A stretch of 45,163 bases of DNA from Neorhizobium tomejilense (GCA_002968845.1 PVBG01000034.1:1-45163), one strand, 5' to 3'. Shown: positions 34,597-42,903, numbered from the stretch's first letter. Notes: a model not told the origin generated them from the sequence alone. Numbers and translations are program-made.

Positions 34597-36048
34597 TCAA
34601 GCGCCACGAGAGCTGCGATAGACCGAGACGCCCAGTTCCCGGATCTTCTTTCGAAGCGTGTTGCGGTTGAGGCCGAGGAGATCGGCCGCCTTGATCTGGT
34701 TGCCGCGGGTGGCCGTCAGCGCCGCCAGGATGAGCGGATATTCCAGCTCCGTCAGGACACGATCGTAGAGACCCGGCGGCGGCAGATTTTCGCCGAAGCT
34801 CGCGAAATAGCTGCGCATGTTTTCTTCCACGGCCTGCGCGATGGTGAGCGAACCGCTGCGGGTGCCCATCTTGTCGATCGGGCTGTCGGGAACATCCGAG
34901 CGCAGCTCCGATTCGATGATCTCGCGGCTGATGACCTCCTGCGGATAAAGCGCCATCAGGCGGCGAACGAGGTTTTCCAGCTCGCGCACGTTGCCCGGCC
35001 AGGCATAGGCCTTCATCAGATCCAGCGCTTCGCTGTCGAAACGCTTGGCATCCAGCCCTTCCTTCTCGGCCATCTGCATGAAGTGTCGAACGAGGTCCGG
35101 AATGTCCTCGGCACGGTCACGCAAGGGCGGCAGGCGCAGCGGCACGACGTTGAGGCGGTAATAGAGGTCCTCGCGGAAGAGGCCCTGGTTGATCAGGTGC
35201 TTCAAATCCTTGTTGGTTGCCGCGACAATGCGGACATCGGTGCGGATGGGCGTCCGGCCGCCGACGGTCGTGTATTCGCCCTGCTGCAGGACGCGCAGGA
35301 GACGGGTCTGGGCGTCCATCGGCATGTCGCCGATTTCGTCGAGGAAAAGGGTTCCGCCCTCGGCCTGCTCGAAGCGGCCGGTGGAGCGGTTCTGGGCGCC
35401 GGTAAACGCGCCCTTCTCATGGCCGAAAAGTTCCGATTCGATCAGGTCGCGCGGGATGGCGGCCATGTTGATCGCCACGAACGGACCGTTGCGGCGCTTG
35501 CCATAGTCATGGAGCGCGCGGGCGACGAGTTCCTTGCCGGTGCCGGACTCACCGGTGATCATCAGCGTCAGGTCGGTCTGCATCAGACGGGCGAGGACAC
35601 GGTAGATTTCCTGCATGGCGGCAGAACGGCCGACGAGCGGCATGCCGTCCTGCATGTCGTCGTCGAGGCGAGCGGGCTTGCGCTTCGGCTCGGCGAGCGC
35701 CCGGCCGATGATGGCGATCAGCTCGGTCAGGTCGAACGGTTTCGGCAGGTAGTCGTAGGCACCCTTTTCCGAGGCCTTGATGGCCGTCATGAAGGTATTC
35801 TGGGCGCTCATGACGAGCACCGGGAGCTCGGGCCGCGCCTTCTTGATGCGCGGCAGAAGGTCGAAGGCGTTCTCGTCCGGCATGATCACGTCGGTGACGA
35901 CGAGATCCCCCTCGCCGGCCGAAATCCAGCGCCACAGGGTGGCGGCATTGGAGGTGATGCGTACTTCGTAGCCTGCCCTGGTCAAGGCCTGGTTCAGAAC
36001 CGTGCGGATGGCCGCGTCGTCGTCGGCGACAAGGATCGTGGCAGTCAT
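34597..36048 (-). CDS. ntrC: NtrC, nitrogen regulation response regulator
   Basis: NtrC (GlnG) activates sigma54 promoters when nitrogen is scarce. The start at 36048 with AGGA 8 bases upstream gives 483 residues, the rhizobial length. The receiver has Asp53 (LVVTDVIMPDENAFD). The AAA+ domain has Walker A GESGTGKELVARAL, an intact GAFTGA loop (HEKGAFTGAQNRSTG) and Walker B GGTLFLDEIGDMP. The C-terminal Fis-type helix-turn-helix is QIKAADLLGLNRNTLRKKIRELG. Its ATG overlaps the ntrB stop by 4 bases, so the two proteins are made in a coupled manner. Confidence 0.98.
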   Translation of the reverse strand: MTATILVADDDAAIRTVLNQALTRAGYEVRITSNAATLWRWISAGEGDLVVTDVIMPDENAFDLLPRIKKARPELPVLVMSAQNTFMTAIKASEKGAYDYLPKPFDLTELIAIIGRALAEPKRKPARLDDDMQDGMPLVGRSAAMQEIYRVLARLMQTDLTLMITGESGTGKELVARALHDYGKRRNGPFVAINMAAIPRDLIESELFGHEKGAFTGAQNRSTGRFEQAEGGTLFLDEIGDMPMDAQTRLLRVLQQGEYTTVGGRTPIRTDVRIVAATNKDLKHLINQGLFREDLYYRLNVVPLRLPPLRDRAEDIPDLVRHFMQMAEKEGLDAKRFDSEALDLMKAYAWPGNVRELENLVRRLMALYPQEVISREIIESELRSDVPDSPIDKMGTRSGSLTIAQAVEENMRSYFASFGENLPPPGLYDRVLTELEYPLILAALTATRGNQIKAADLLGLNRNTLRKKIRELGVSVYRSSRGA

Positions 36049-37193
36049 TTTACGTTTCCTGTGGAGTTCAAGGCGCGGCCGTCCATGGCCTCTTCCTTGT
36101 GCATGGGCATCAGAACACGGAATATCGTCCGGCGCGCCTGGCTGTCGCATTCGACGATGCCGCCATGGCCGCCGATGATCTTGGCGACCAGGGCCAAGCC
36201 CAGGCCGGAGCCGTTCGTCTTCGTGGTGATGAAGGGATCGAAAAGATGCGGCACGAGATCGGTCGGAACGCCCGGTCCGTTGTCGATGACGCAGAATTCG
36301 AGCGGCAGGGAGATCTTGTCCCGGGTGCCAGCGACCGAAAGCTTGATACCGGGGCGATAGGCGGTGGTCAGCATGATTTCGCCGTCCGGCTGATCGCCGA
36401 CGGCTTCGGCCGCATTCTTGATGAGGTTGAGGAAGACCTGCACCAGCTGGTCGCGGTTGGCAAAGACCGGCGGCAGCGACGGGTCGTACATTTCGGAGAT
36501 CTTGATCTTGCGGGCAAAGCCGGCCTTGGCGACCGCCTTCACGTGATCGAGCACCGAATGGATGTTGAGGGCTATGCGATCGACCGGCCGTTCGTCGGAG
36601 AAGACTTCCATGCGATCGACCAGCGAGACGATCCGGTCGGTCTCGTCGCAGATCAGCTGGGTCAGCGCCCGGTCGTCGTCGGGAACGACGCTTTCCAGAA
36701 GCTGGGCGGCGCCGCGGATGCCCGAGAGCGGGTTCTTGATCTCGTGGGCGAGCATGGAGGCCAGACCCGTCACCGAACGCGCGGCGGCGCGATGGGTGAG
36801 CTGGCGGTCGATCTTGTCCGCCATGGACCGCTCCTGGAAGACGACGACCACCGAGCCTGGTTCGCTGACCACGGGCGCGACATAGAGATCGACCAGCTTG
36901 TCCTGGCCGAGACGCGGCGAAGACAGGTCGACACGGTATTCGTTGACGGGCGCTTTACGCTCGCGCACCTGGTCGATCAGGGCGAGAAGCGGGCTGCCGA
37001 ACGGGATGAAGGTGGAGATCTTGTTCTTGGCGAGATGAGGGGCGCTGGCGCCGAAGAAAGCCTCCGCCTCCCAGTTCGCGAACGCGACCTTGCCTGCCGC
37101 ATCGACCAATATCACCGGGTTCTGCACCGAGTTGAGGACAGCCATGGCGAGCGCGTTGCCAATCGTGGCATCCTGCGCCGGGGACTTGCTCAT
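36045..37193 (-). CDS. ntrB: NtrB, nitrogen regulation sensor kinase/phosphatase
   Basis: NtrB (GlnL) is the soluble histidine kinase that controls NtrC in response to PII. The 382 residues form a PAS domain (about 15-125), a HisKA domain with His150 (SMLAHEIKNPLSGIRGAAQLLE), and an HATPase domain with NLIKNAAEAVGD, DNGPGVP and GSGLGLALVAKI. It has no membrane segment. Its start overlaps the end of dusB by 4 bases and its stop overlaps ntrC by 4 bases, making a tightly coupled dusB-ntrB-ntrC operon as in other rhizobia and enterics. Confidence 0.97.
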   Translation of the reverse strand: MSKSPAQDATIGNALAMAVLNSVQNPVILVDAAGKVAFANWEAEAFFGASAPHLAKNKISTFIPFGSPLLALIDQVRERKAPVNEYRVDLSSPRLGQDKLVDLYVAPVVSEPGSVVVVFQERSMADKIDRQLTHRAAARSVTGLASMLAHEIKNPLSGIRGAAQLLESVVPDDDRALTQLICDETDRIVSLVDRMEVFSDERPVDRIALNIHSVLDHVKAVAKAGFARKIKISEMYDPSLPPVFANRDQLVQVFLNLIKNAAEAVGDQPDGEIMLTTAYRPGIKLSVAGTRDKISLPLEFCVIDNGPGVPTDLVPHLFDPFITTKTNGSGLGLALVAKIIGGHGGIVECDSQARRTIFRVLMPMHKEEAMDGRALNSTGNVK

Positions 37194-38209
37194 GCGGCCT
37201 CCTTCTGAGCGTCGACGGGTTGGCCGCTGAGCGCTGCAATCATCCGGCGCGAGACATCGGCCGGGTCTTTCGAAATCATGATGGCGGCCTTTTCTGTGGC
37301 GGGCAGGTCGCCCGCGAAGCGGTCGAGATACCAGCCGAGCTGTTTTCGCGCGTGGCGGAGGCCGGCCTCGCGGCCGTAGAGTTCCAGCATCGCCTCGTAA
37401 TGTTCGATGACCAGGTCGGCGATTTCGGCCTGCGACGGCGCGGCGTGGCCGGCGAGCCAGCCGACATGCCAGGGCCGTCCCTGGGCGCCGCGGCCGACCA
37501 TGACCGCATCGGCACCGGAGCGCGCCAGGATAGCTTGAGCGTCCTCGGGCGATTCGACGTCGCCATTGGCGATCAGCGGGATGGAGATCGCGTCGCGCAC
37601 CTGGCGGATCGCATCCCAGTCCGCCCTGCCCTCATAGAACTGCATGCGGGTGCGGCCGTGGATGGTCACCAGCTGGATGCCCGCCTGTTCAGCACGGCGG
37701 GCGATCTCCGGTGCATTGATGGAATTTTCGTCCCAGCCGAGCCGCATCTTCAGCGTCACCGGCACGTTGACGGCACTGACCGTCGCTTCGATCATGGAGA
37801 GCGCGTGATCGGGATCGCGCATCAGGGCCGAGCCTGAATAACCGCCCGTCACCTTCTTGGCCGGACATCCCATGTTGATGTCGATGATATCGGCGCCGTT
37901 ATCGGCAGCGATCTTCGCGGCTTCCGCCATCGGCTGCGCCTCGCGGCCTGCGAGCTGCACCATGTGCGGCGAAATCCCGGCGCCCTTGAGCCGCGCCCAT
38001 GATTCGCCGCGGTTGAGAATGAGTTCACCGCTGGCGACCATTTCCGTCACGACGAGCCCGGCGCCATAGCGCCAGGCAAGCCGCCGGAACGGCAGATCGG
38101 TGACGCCGGACATCGGCGCCAGGACGACGCGATTGCGAATGGCGACAGGCCCGATCTGAAAAGGCTTGGCAAGATCTTGGAAACTCAAATGATGATCTTT
38201 CGGGCACAT
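37190..38209 (-). CDS. dusB: tRNA-dihydrouridine synthase DusB (NifR3)
   Basis: DusB reduces uridines in tRNA D-loops using FMN and NADPH. The 339-residue TIM-barrel protein has VLAPMSGVTDLPFRRL near the start, the catalytic cysteine in INMGCPAKKVTGGYSGSAL, MRLGWDE, IHGRTRMQFYEG, and GADAVMVGRGAQGRPW. Historically this gene is called nifR3 because it leads the ntrBC operon. The annotated ATG at 38209 lacks a ribosome-binding site; a TTG 7 codons later (38188) is an alternative. A candidate promoter lies at 38225-38253. Confidence 0.95.
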   Translation of the reverse strand: MCPKDHHLSFQDLAKPFQIGPVAIRNRVVLAPMSGVTDLPFRRLAWRYGAGLVVTEMVASGELILNRGESWARLKGAGISPHMVQLAGREAQPMAEAAKIAADNGADIIDINMGCPAKKVTGGYSGSALMRDPDHALSMIEATVSAVNVPVTLKMRLGWDENSINAPEIARRAEQAGIQLVTIHGRTRMQFYEGRADWDAIRQVRDAISIPLIANGDVESPEDAQAILARSGADAVMVGRGAQGRPWHVGWLAGHAAPSQAEIADLVIEHYEAMLELYGREAGLRHARKQLGWYLDRFAGDLPATEKAAIMISKDPADVSRRMIAALSGQPVDAQKEAA

Positions 38210-38224
38210 GAGATAGTTGCACTA

Positions 38225-38253
38225 TTTTTATTCATGTCTCGGACGTTTGCCAA
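38225..38253 (-). promoter_or_regulatory. candidate promoter of dusB-ntrB-ntrC
   Basis: On the minus strand TTGGCA (38253-38248) and TAAAAA (38230-38225) are 17 bases apart. Transcription would start near 38218, only about 9 bases before the dusB ATG but 30 before the alternative TTG at 38188. Confidence 0.4.
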
Positions 38254-38367
38254 GAGCAATTCCGGAACTGCGTTATTTTTGAGCGCCATGCTGGAATTCA
38301 GGCTTTTGGTCCTATAGTTCTGCGCCTGTCAATCCAAAACGAATTACGGGTCGGGGACGACAAAGCC

Positions 38368-39588
38368 ATGACAATCGGTCCCAAGACAATCGGTATCGTC
38401 ATCGTCGCCGCAGGCCGCGGGGAACGTGCCGGTTCCCCTGAGGACGGCCCCAAACAGTATCGGCGGATCGGAAGCAAGCCGGTCATCGCCCATACGCTGG
38501 AGCGGTTTCTGACCTGGCCCCGCAGCGGCCCGATCGTCGTCGTCATCCATCCCGACGACGAGGCGTTGTTCGCGGCGGCAACCGTCGGCGTCAAGGGAGC
38601 GGCCGGGCTGATCACCGCGTTCGGCGGGGAAACACGGCAGCGCTCGGTCTATGAAGGCCTGCGCGCCCTGTCCGGCACCGAGGCGACCCACGTGATGATC
38701 CACGACGCGGCGCGGCCCTTTGTCGACCACGGCGTGCTCGAGCGGGTGGCGCAGGCGCTCGACGAGGGGCAGGACGGCGTGCTGCCGGCCGTTTCGGTCA
38801 GCGACACGCTGAAGCGCGGCGGTCCAGACGGACTGGTGCACGAAACCGTACCCCGCGCCGGGCTTTATGCCGCGCAGACGCCGCAGAGCTTTGTTCTCTC
38901 CGAAATCCGCACCGCCCATGAAAAGGCGGCGGCGCTGCGCCGCGAGGATTTCACCGATGACGCCTCGATCGCCGAATGGGCCGGCCTGCCGGTGACGCTG
39001 GTGGAAGGATCGATCGACAATATCAAACTCACCGTGAAGCGGGATATCGCCATGGCCGACGAAAAGCTCTCGCAGACCGGGTCTTCGACCACCCTCCCCG
39101 ATGTCCGCACCGGCAATGGTTATGACGTGCATCAGCTGGAGCCCGGCGACGGGGTGACGCTCTGCGGCGTGTTCATTCCACACGACCAGAAGCTCAGCGG
39201 CCATTCGGATGCGGATGTCGCGCTGCATGCCCTGACAGATGCGCTGCTGGCCACCTGCGGCGCCGGCGATATCGGCGACCATTTTCCGCCGTCCGACATG
39301 CAGTGGCGCGGTGCGCCGTCAAAGATCTTCCTCGACCATGCGGCAAAGATCGTCCGCGAACGCGGCGGCACGATCATGAACGCCGATATTTCGCTGATCG
39401 CCGAAGCGCCGAAGATCGCCCCGCACCGCCAGGCGATGCGCGAAACCCTCTCCGAGATTCTCGGCATTTCGATCGACCGCTGCTCGGTCAAAGCGACCAC
39501 CAACGAGAAGATCGGCTTCATCGGCCGCCGCGAGGGCATCGCCGCGATCGCCACGGCGACCGTCGTTTACCGCGGAGACGCCGCGTGA
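38368..39588 (+). CDS. ispDF: bifunctional IspD/IspF of the MEP isoprenoid pathway
   Basis: This fusion enzyme makes 4-diphosphocytidyl-2-C-methylerythritol from MEP and CTP (IspD) and forms the cyclic diphosphate MEcPP (IspF). The 406 residues split into IspD (about 1-235: GIVIVAAGRGERAG, GPKQY, VMIHDAARPFVD, AAQTPQSF) and IspF (about 248-404: TGNGYDVHQL, LSGHSDADVALHALTDALL with zinc ligands, and GFIGRREGIAAIATATV). Fusion of the two is normal in alphaproteobacteria. The gene is divergent from dusB and overlaps cinA by 4 bases (GTGA). Confidence 0.97.
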   Translation: MTIGPKTIGIVIVAAGRGERAGSPEDGPKQYRRIGSKPVIAHTLERFLTWPRSGPIVVVIHPDDEALFAAATVGVKGAAGLITAFGGETRQRSVYEGLRALSGTEATHVMIHDAARPFVDHGVLERVAQALDEGQDGVLPAVSVSDTLKRGGPDGLVHETVPRAGLYAAQTPQSFVLSEIRTAHEKAAALRREDFTDDASIAEWAGLPVTLVEGSIDNIKLTVKRDIAMADEKLSQTGSSTTLPDVRTGNGYDVHQLEPGDGVTLCGVFIPHDQKLSGHSDADVALHALTDALLATCGAGDIGDHFPPSDMQWRGAPSKIFLDHAAKIVRERGGTIMNADISLIAEAPKIAPHRQAMRETLSEILGISIDRCSVKATTNEKIGFIGRREGIAAIATATVVYRGDAA

Positions 39589-40088
39589 GCCTGTTTCCCG
39601 CCGATATCGAGGACCAGGCCCGACAGATCGTTGCCGATTTCGCGGCGCGCGGAAAAATGGTCGCGACCGCCGAATCCTGCACAGGCGGGCTGATCGCCGG
39701 GGCGCTGACGGAGATTTCCGGATCGTCCGCCGTCGTCGATCGCGGTTTCGTCACCTATACGAACCAGGCGAAGGTGGACATGCTCGGGGTGGCGGAGACC
39801 ACGCTCGCGACGCATGGCGCGGTGTCGAAGGAAACGGCGCTGCAGATGGTGCATGGGGCGCTCTATCGCTCGCAGGCGAGCGTCGCGGTTGCGGTGACCG
39901 GCATTGCCGGTCCCGGCGGCGGATCAGCGGAAAAACCGGTCGGCCTGGTGCATCTGGCTGCGAAAAATCGCTCGGGGAAAATCCTGCACCGGGAAATGCG
40001 GTACGGCGAGATCGGCCGCACGGAAGTCAGGTTGGCGACCGTCAGAACTGCGCTAGAAATGCTGGCCGAGGTGGCCGCTCAGGCGTAG
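39585..40088 (+). CDS. CinA C-terminal domain protein, nicotinamide-nucleotide amidase
   Basis: The GTG start at 39585 overlaps the ispDF stop (GTGA). The 167-residue protein is the stand-alone CinA C-terminal (PncC-like) domain: KMVATAESCTGGLIAGALTEI, VVDRGFVTYTNQAKVDMLGV and VAVTGIAGPGGGSAEKPVGLV. PncC deamidates nicotinamide mononucleotide to nicotinic acid mononucleotide in NAD salvage. The stop region overlaps the convergent ratA stop by 10 bases. A longer open frame from 39303 is an ispF shadow. The family call is secure; the substrate is inferred from characterised homologues. Confidence 0.93.
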   Translation: MSLFPADIEDQARQIVADFAARGKMVATAESCTGGLIAGALTEISGSSAVVDRGFVTYTNQAKVDMLGVAETTLATHGAVSKETALQMVHGALYRSQASVAVAVTGIAGPGGGSAEKPVGLVHLAAKNRSGKILHREMRYGEIGRTEVRLATVRTALEMLAEVAAQA

Positions 40089-40534
40089 ATCTTGTCGGCC
40101 CGGGTTTCGAAGGCTTCGGCGAACATGCGGAAGGCGCGGTCGAACATCGAGCCCATCAGGGCGCCGAGGATCATGCTCTTGAACTCGTAATCGATGTAGA
40201 AATGCACTGTGCATGCATTCGGCGAACCGTCCGCCGCCGGTTCGAAGCTCCAGCGGTTGTCGAGATATTTGAACGGCCCTTCGATATATTTCACGTCGAT
40301 GATCCGCTCGGCGGGGTTCAGCAGGACCTGGGTGGTGAAGGTCTCCCGGATCGCCTTGTAGCCGACCGTCATGTCGGCCACGAGGAGCGTCTTGCCGTCA
40401 CGCTCCTTGGAGGAGCGTACGGTGAGCGCTTCGCAGAGCGGCAGGAATTGCGGATATTTTTCGACATCGGCAACAAGCGCGTACATCTTTTCGGCGCTGT
40501 GCTTGACGGGACGGCGGATTTCGAACTTTGGCAT
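40079..40534 (-). CDS. RatA/Coq10-like START-domain protein
   Basis: This 151-residue protein has the SRPBCC/START fold of the RatA-PasT-COQ10 group: VKHSAEKMYALVADVEKYPQFLPLCEAL near the N-terminus, GYKAIRETFTTQVLLNP, and a C-terminal helix MFDRAFRMFAEAFETRA. Coq10 binds ubiquinone or its precursors; RatA of E. coli was described as blocking ribosome subunit joining. In rhizobia the gene usually lies beside lipA, which suits a respiratory quinone role better than a toxin. It starts 9 bases after the upstream P-loop gene. Confidence 0.9.
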   Translation of the reverse strand: MPKFEIRRPVKHSAEKMYALVADVEKYPQFLPLCEALTVRSSKERDGKTLLVADMTVGYKAIRETFTTQVLLNPAERIIDVKYIEGPFKYLDNRWSFEPAADGSPNACTVHFYIDYEFKSMILGALMGSMFDRAFRMFAEAFETRADKIYA

Positions 40535-40543
40535 GATCCCGAG

Positions 40544-41137
40544 TTAAGCGTCCGCTCCGACAAGATCAAGAAGCTCGCGCATCTCGGACCTCGATTTCAA
40601 CATCAGAACCGGCTTTCCGGCCGCGTGCGCTGCCAACCCCGCAAGCACGCGCGGGCCATAGACCTTCTCCCAGGTCCACACGAAGCGGAGGAAATCGAGA
40701 TCGATCTTTTCCGGGCAGCCGGGCGCCATTTCCGGACGAGTGCCTCCCCTGTTCGTGATCCAGCGGCTCAAAATTCCCCAGACGCACAGCCAGCGCGGCA
40801 TGCGCACCCAGATGACAAGGTCACTGCGCGGCACCCGAATGTCGAAAGTGGAGGTATTGGTGCCGTCCATGATCCAGCGTTCACCGGCGGACAGCTCGGC
40901 GATCATGCGATGCTGTTCCAGCTTCTGACGCTGCACCCAGCCCGGCAGCCAGAGCACGTCCCGGTCGATCGAGATGTAGGCAAGTCCGAAGCGGCGGGCG
41001 ATCTTCTGCGACAGCGTCGATTTACCGCCGCCGGAACAGCCTATGACCAGAATTCGATCGGCACCGAGGATCTTGTCTGCCGCTTCGGCAATTCCCACGT
41101 AACGGATCGCATTCGCGTCAGATTCCCTATCCATCAT
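40544..41137 (-). CDS. P-loop kinase-like protein (topology modulation/FlaR type)
   Basis: This 197-residue protein has a Walker A box VIGCSGGGKSTLSQKIA (about residues 31-47). It also has ISIDRDVLWLPGW and RWIMDGTNTSTFDIRVPRSDLVIWV, the pattern of the adenylate-kinase-like group labelled DNA topology modulation protein (FlaR). The real activity is unknown; a small-molecule kinase is plausible. Tandem ATGs at 41137 and 41134 follow GGAG. It is cotranscribed with ratA, 9 bases apart, and both lie between lipA and cinA, where they interrupt the usual rhizobial order. Confidence 0.85.
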   Translation of the reverse strand: MMDRESDANAIRYVGIAEAADKILGADRILVIGCSGGGKSTLSQKIARRFGLAYISIDRDVLWLPGWVQRQKLEQHRMIAELSAGERWIMDGTNTSTFDIRVPRSDLVIWVRMPRWLCVWGILSRWITNRGGTRPEMAPGCPEKIDLDFLRFVWTWEKVYGPRVLAGLAAHAAGKPVLMLKSRSEMRELLDLVGADA

Positions 41138-41206
41138 GCTCTCCCGTGAGTGAGTCTCTCGGTATCGTGACTGGCGGTAAACGCCGATGACGACAGGAGG
41201 ATTTCA
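41138..41206. other. start of the 300-bp gap between divergent genes
   Basis: This is the left end of a 300-bp gap (41138-41437) between the P-loop gene (-) and a small protein gene (+). The gap contains, in order, a small hairpin GGCG/CGCC around 41173-41185, an arginine-rich micro-ORF, a hairpin at 41278-41297 and a promoter with a perfect TATAAT at 41393. Confidence 0.4.
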
Positions 41207-41251
41207 ATGTCAAACAGACGGCGCTATAGAGATCGCCGAATGCGATTGTGA
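41207..41251 (+). CDS. arginine-rich micro-ORF (14 residues)
   Basis: ATG at 41207 is preceded by AGGAGG with 6 bases between, an ideal ribosome-binding site. It encodes MSNRRRYRDRRMRL then TGA. Seven of the 14 residues are arginine. Such short, strongly initiated frames can be regulatory leaders or small proteins. A GACCGGT/ACCGGTC hairpin starts 27 bases after the stop. Whether it is translated is unknown. Confidence 0.35.
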   Translation: MSNRRRYRDRRMRL

Positions 41252-41277
41252 CAGAGCTTTGACACGGACGTCGGAGG

Positions 41278-41297
41278 GACCGGTTCAACCACCGGTC
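41278..41297 (+). terminator. hairpin after the micro-ORF, possible attenuator or terminator
   Basis: GACCGGT (41278-41284) and ACCGGTC (41291-41297) are perfect 7-bp arms with loop TCAACC, followed by ATTTGTTG. The T content is modest. It could end a short transcript carrying the micro-ORF. Confidence 0.35.
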
Positions 41298-41370
41298 ATT
41301 TGTTGATGTCAGATGGCATTCAGATTAATAAGATTTAATGTAGCATCCATCCGGTTGTAGTGATCCAGAG

Positions 41371-41398
41371 TCGCAAGCGTGCGCACAATTGGTATAAT
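41371..41398 (+). promoter_or_regulatory. promoter of the small protein gene at 41438
   Basis: A perfect TATAAT lies at 41393-41398, with a poor -35 (TCGCAA at 41371-41376) 16 bases upstream. Transcription would start near 41405, giving a 33-base leader before the ATG at 41438. Confidence 0.45.
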
Positions 41399-41437
41399 CA
41401 ACCGACAGCAGACCGGGCGCAGCCGAAAGAGGCATCC

Positions 41438-41623
41438 ATGGACGATTTCTCGCAGATGATAAAGCTGCTCGAATCCGCAAAGCAGCTTGCAGACATGAAC
41501 CAGCTCCCCATGCTCGTCTATCTCATTGAAATGGCGAAGGCCGAAGCGCGCGGCCACAGGTTCACGCTGCGCGAAAGAAGACGCGGCCAGGACAAGAGCG
41601 AAAAGATCCAGGCAGCCGAATAA
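41438..41623 (+). CDS. small unrecognised protein (61 residues)
   Basis: The ATG at 41438 has AGAGG 6 bases upstream and a perfect -10 promoter box 40 bases before. The protein MDDFSQMIKLLESA... is helical and amphipathic for its first ~35 residues. It then has a basic tail (RFTLRERRRGQDK). It has no signal peptide or membrane segment. I do not recognise a family; the pattern resembles small Rhizobiaceae-specific proteins, but that is not verified. It ends 22 bases before the convergent lipA stop. The open frame extends upstream to 41360, but without a ribosome-binding site. Confidence 0.65.
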   Translation: MDDFSQMIKLLESAKQLADMNQLPMLVYLIEMAKAEARGHRFTLRERRRGQDKSEKIQAAE

Positions 41624-41645
41624 GAGCCTGGAACCGGCTGCCGCC

Positions 41646-42620
41646 CTACTCGGCGGCCGCCAGGACCTTTCTCTCGCGCGCAGCCTTGAGGCGAGCGAAA
41701 TCGTCGCCGGCGTGATGCGACGACCGGGTCAGCGGGCTGGACGACACCATCAGGAAACCCTTGGAATAGGCCACGGTCTCGTAGGACTTGAACTCCTCCG
41801 GCGTGACGAAGCTTTCTACCTTGTGGTGCTTTCGGGTCGGCTGCAGATACTGGCCGATCGTCAGGAAATCGACGTCGGCGGTGCGCAGATCATCCATCAG
41901 CTGCAGCACTTCGTTGCGCTCCTCGCCAAGCCCAACCATGATGCCGGACTTGGTGAACATGGTCGGATCCAACTCCTTCACTCGCTGCAGCAGCCGGACG
42001 GAGTGGAAATAGCGGGCGCCGGGGCGCACCGTCAGATAATTGCCCGGCACGGTTTCCATGTTGTGGTTGAACACATCCGGCTTGGCGGCGACGACGCGCT
42101 CCAGCGCACCGGGCTTTTTCAGGAAGTCGGGCGTCAGGATCTCGATCGTCGTTGCCGGCGACGCGGCACGGATCGCCCAGATCACCTTCTCGAAATGCTC
42201 GGCACCGCCGTCGGCCAGGTCATCGCGGTCGACGGAGGTGATGACCACGTGAGAGAGGCCCATCTGTTTGACGGCCTTGGCGACGTTTTCGGGCTCTTCC
42301 ATATCGAGCGCGTTCGGCTTGCCGGTCGCCACGTTGCAGAAGGCGCAGGCGCGGGTGCAGATCTCGCCCATGATCATGAAGGTGGCGTGCTTCTTGTCCC
42401 AGCACTCGCCGATATTGGGGCAGCCCGCTTCCTCGCAGACCGTCACCAGCTTGTTTTCCTTCACGATCGCGCGGGTTTCCTGATAACCCTTGGAAACCGG
42501 GGCGCGAACGCGGATCCATTCCGGCTTGCGCATGATCTCGGTATCGGGACGATGCGCCTTTTCCGGATGACGGACGCGCTTTTCATCGCCGGATGCGATC
42601 GTGTCGAGAATGGTGACCAT
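41646..42620 (-). CDS. lipA: lipoyl synthase
   Basis: LipA inserts two sulfur atoms into octanoyl groups on lipoyl domains, such as those of pyruvate dehydrogenase, by radical SAM chemistry. The 324-residue protein has the auxiliary 4Fe-4S cysteines C62, C67 and C73 (VCEEAGCPNIGECW) and the radical SAM cysteines C88, C92 and C95 (CTRACAFC). The C-terminal RSSHHAGDDF matches the family RSSY/H segment that supplies the auxiliary-cluster serine. The gene is in the same orientation as lpdA, fitting a pyruvate dehydrogenase assembly cluster. The start has AGG 5 bases upstream. Confidence 0.97.
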   Translation of the reverse strand: MVTILDTIASGDEKRVRHPEKAHRPDTEIMRKPEWIRVRAPVSKGYQETRAIVKENKLVTVCEEAGCPNIGECWDKKHATFMIMGEICTRACAFCNVATGKPNALDMEEPENVAKAVKQMGLSHVVITSVDRDDLADGGAEHFEKVIWAIRAASPATTIEILTPDFLKKPGALERVVAAKPDVFNHNMETVPGNYLTVRPGARYFHSVRLLQRVKELDPTMFTKSGIMVGLGEERNEVLQLMDDLRTADVDFLTIGQYLQPTRKHHKVESFVTPEEFKSYETVAYSKGFLMVSSSPLTRSSHHAGDDFARLKAARERKVLAAAE

Positions 42621-42657
42621 AGATACCTGCTTTCAACCGCTTAAAGCGCGGCTACCG

Positions 42658-42903
42658 TCAGCGCCTGACGAGTTTGGCGATAAATAGCAAAATGCAGGAG
42701 CCGATGAAACCCGCAACCAGGTAACCCAGCCATCCGTCTGCAACATGGATGTTGAACCTGTTGAAGATGCCGTTGGCCAGCACCGCGCCGACAATGCCGA
42801 TGACGATGTTCATGAAAATGCCGAAGCGGACATCCATCAGCTTGCCGGCGAGCCAACCCGCCAGGCCGCCGATGATGATCGCCGCAATCCAACCTACACC
42901 CAT
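42658..42903 (-). CDS. GlsB/YeaQ/YmgE family small membrane protein
   Basis: This 81-residue protein is almost wholly membrane-embedded, with three segments at about residues 3-22, 30-48 and 56-78. It carries the family pattern IIIGGLAGWLAGKLM and NIVIGIVGAVLANGIF. These transglycosylase-associated proteins are often stress-induced, but their function is unproven. GGGGG lies 6 bases before the ATG. lipA starts 37 bases downstream, so the two may share a transcript. Confidence 0.92.
   Translation of the reverse strand: MGVGWIAAIIIGGLAGWLAGKLMDVRFGIFMNIVIGIVGAVLANGIFNRFNIHVADGWLGYLVAGFIGSCILLFIAKLVRR

Noticed and set aside
40079..40534. RatA as half of a toxin-antitoxin system
   Set aside because: No ratB-like small partner gene is adjacent; the neighbours are a P-loop gene and cinA, and the Coq10-like role fits better.
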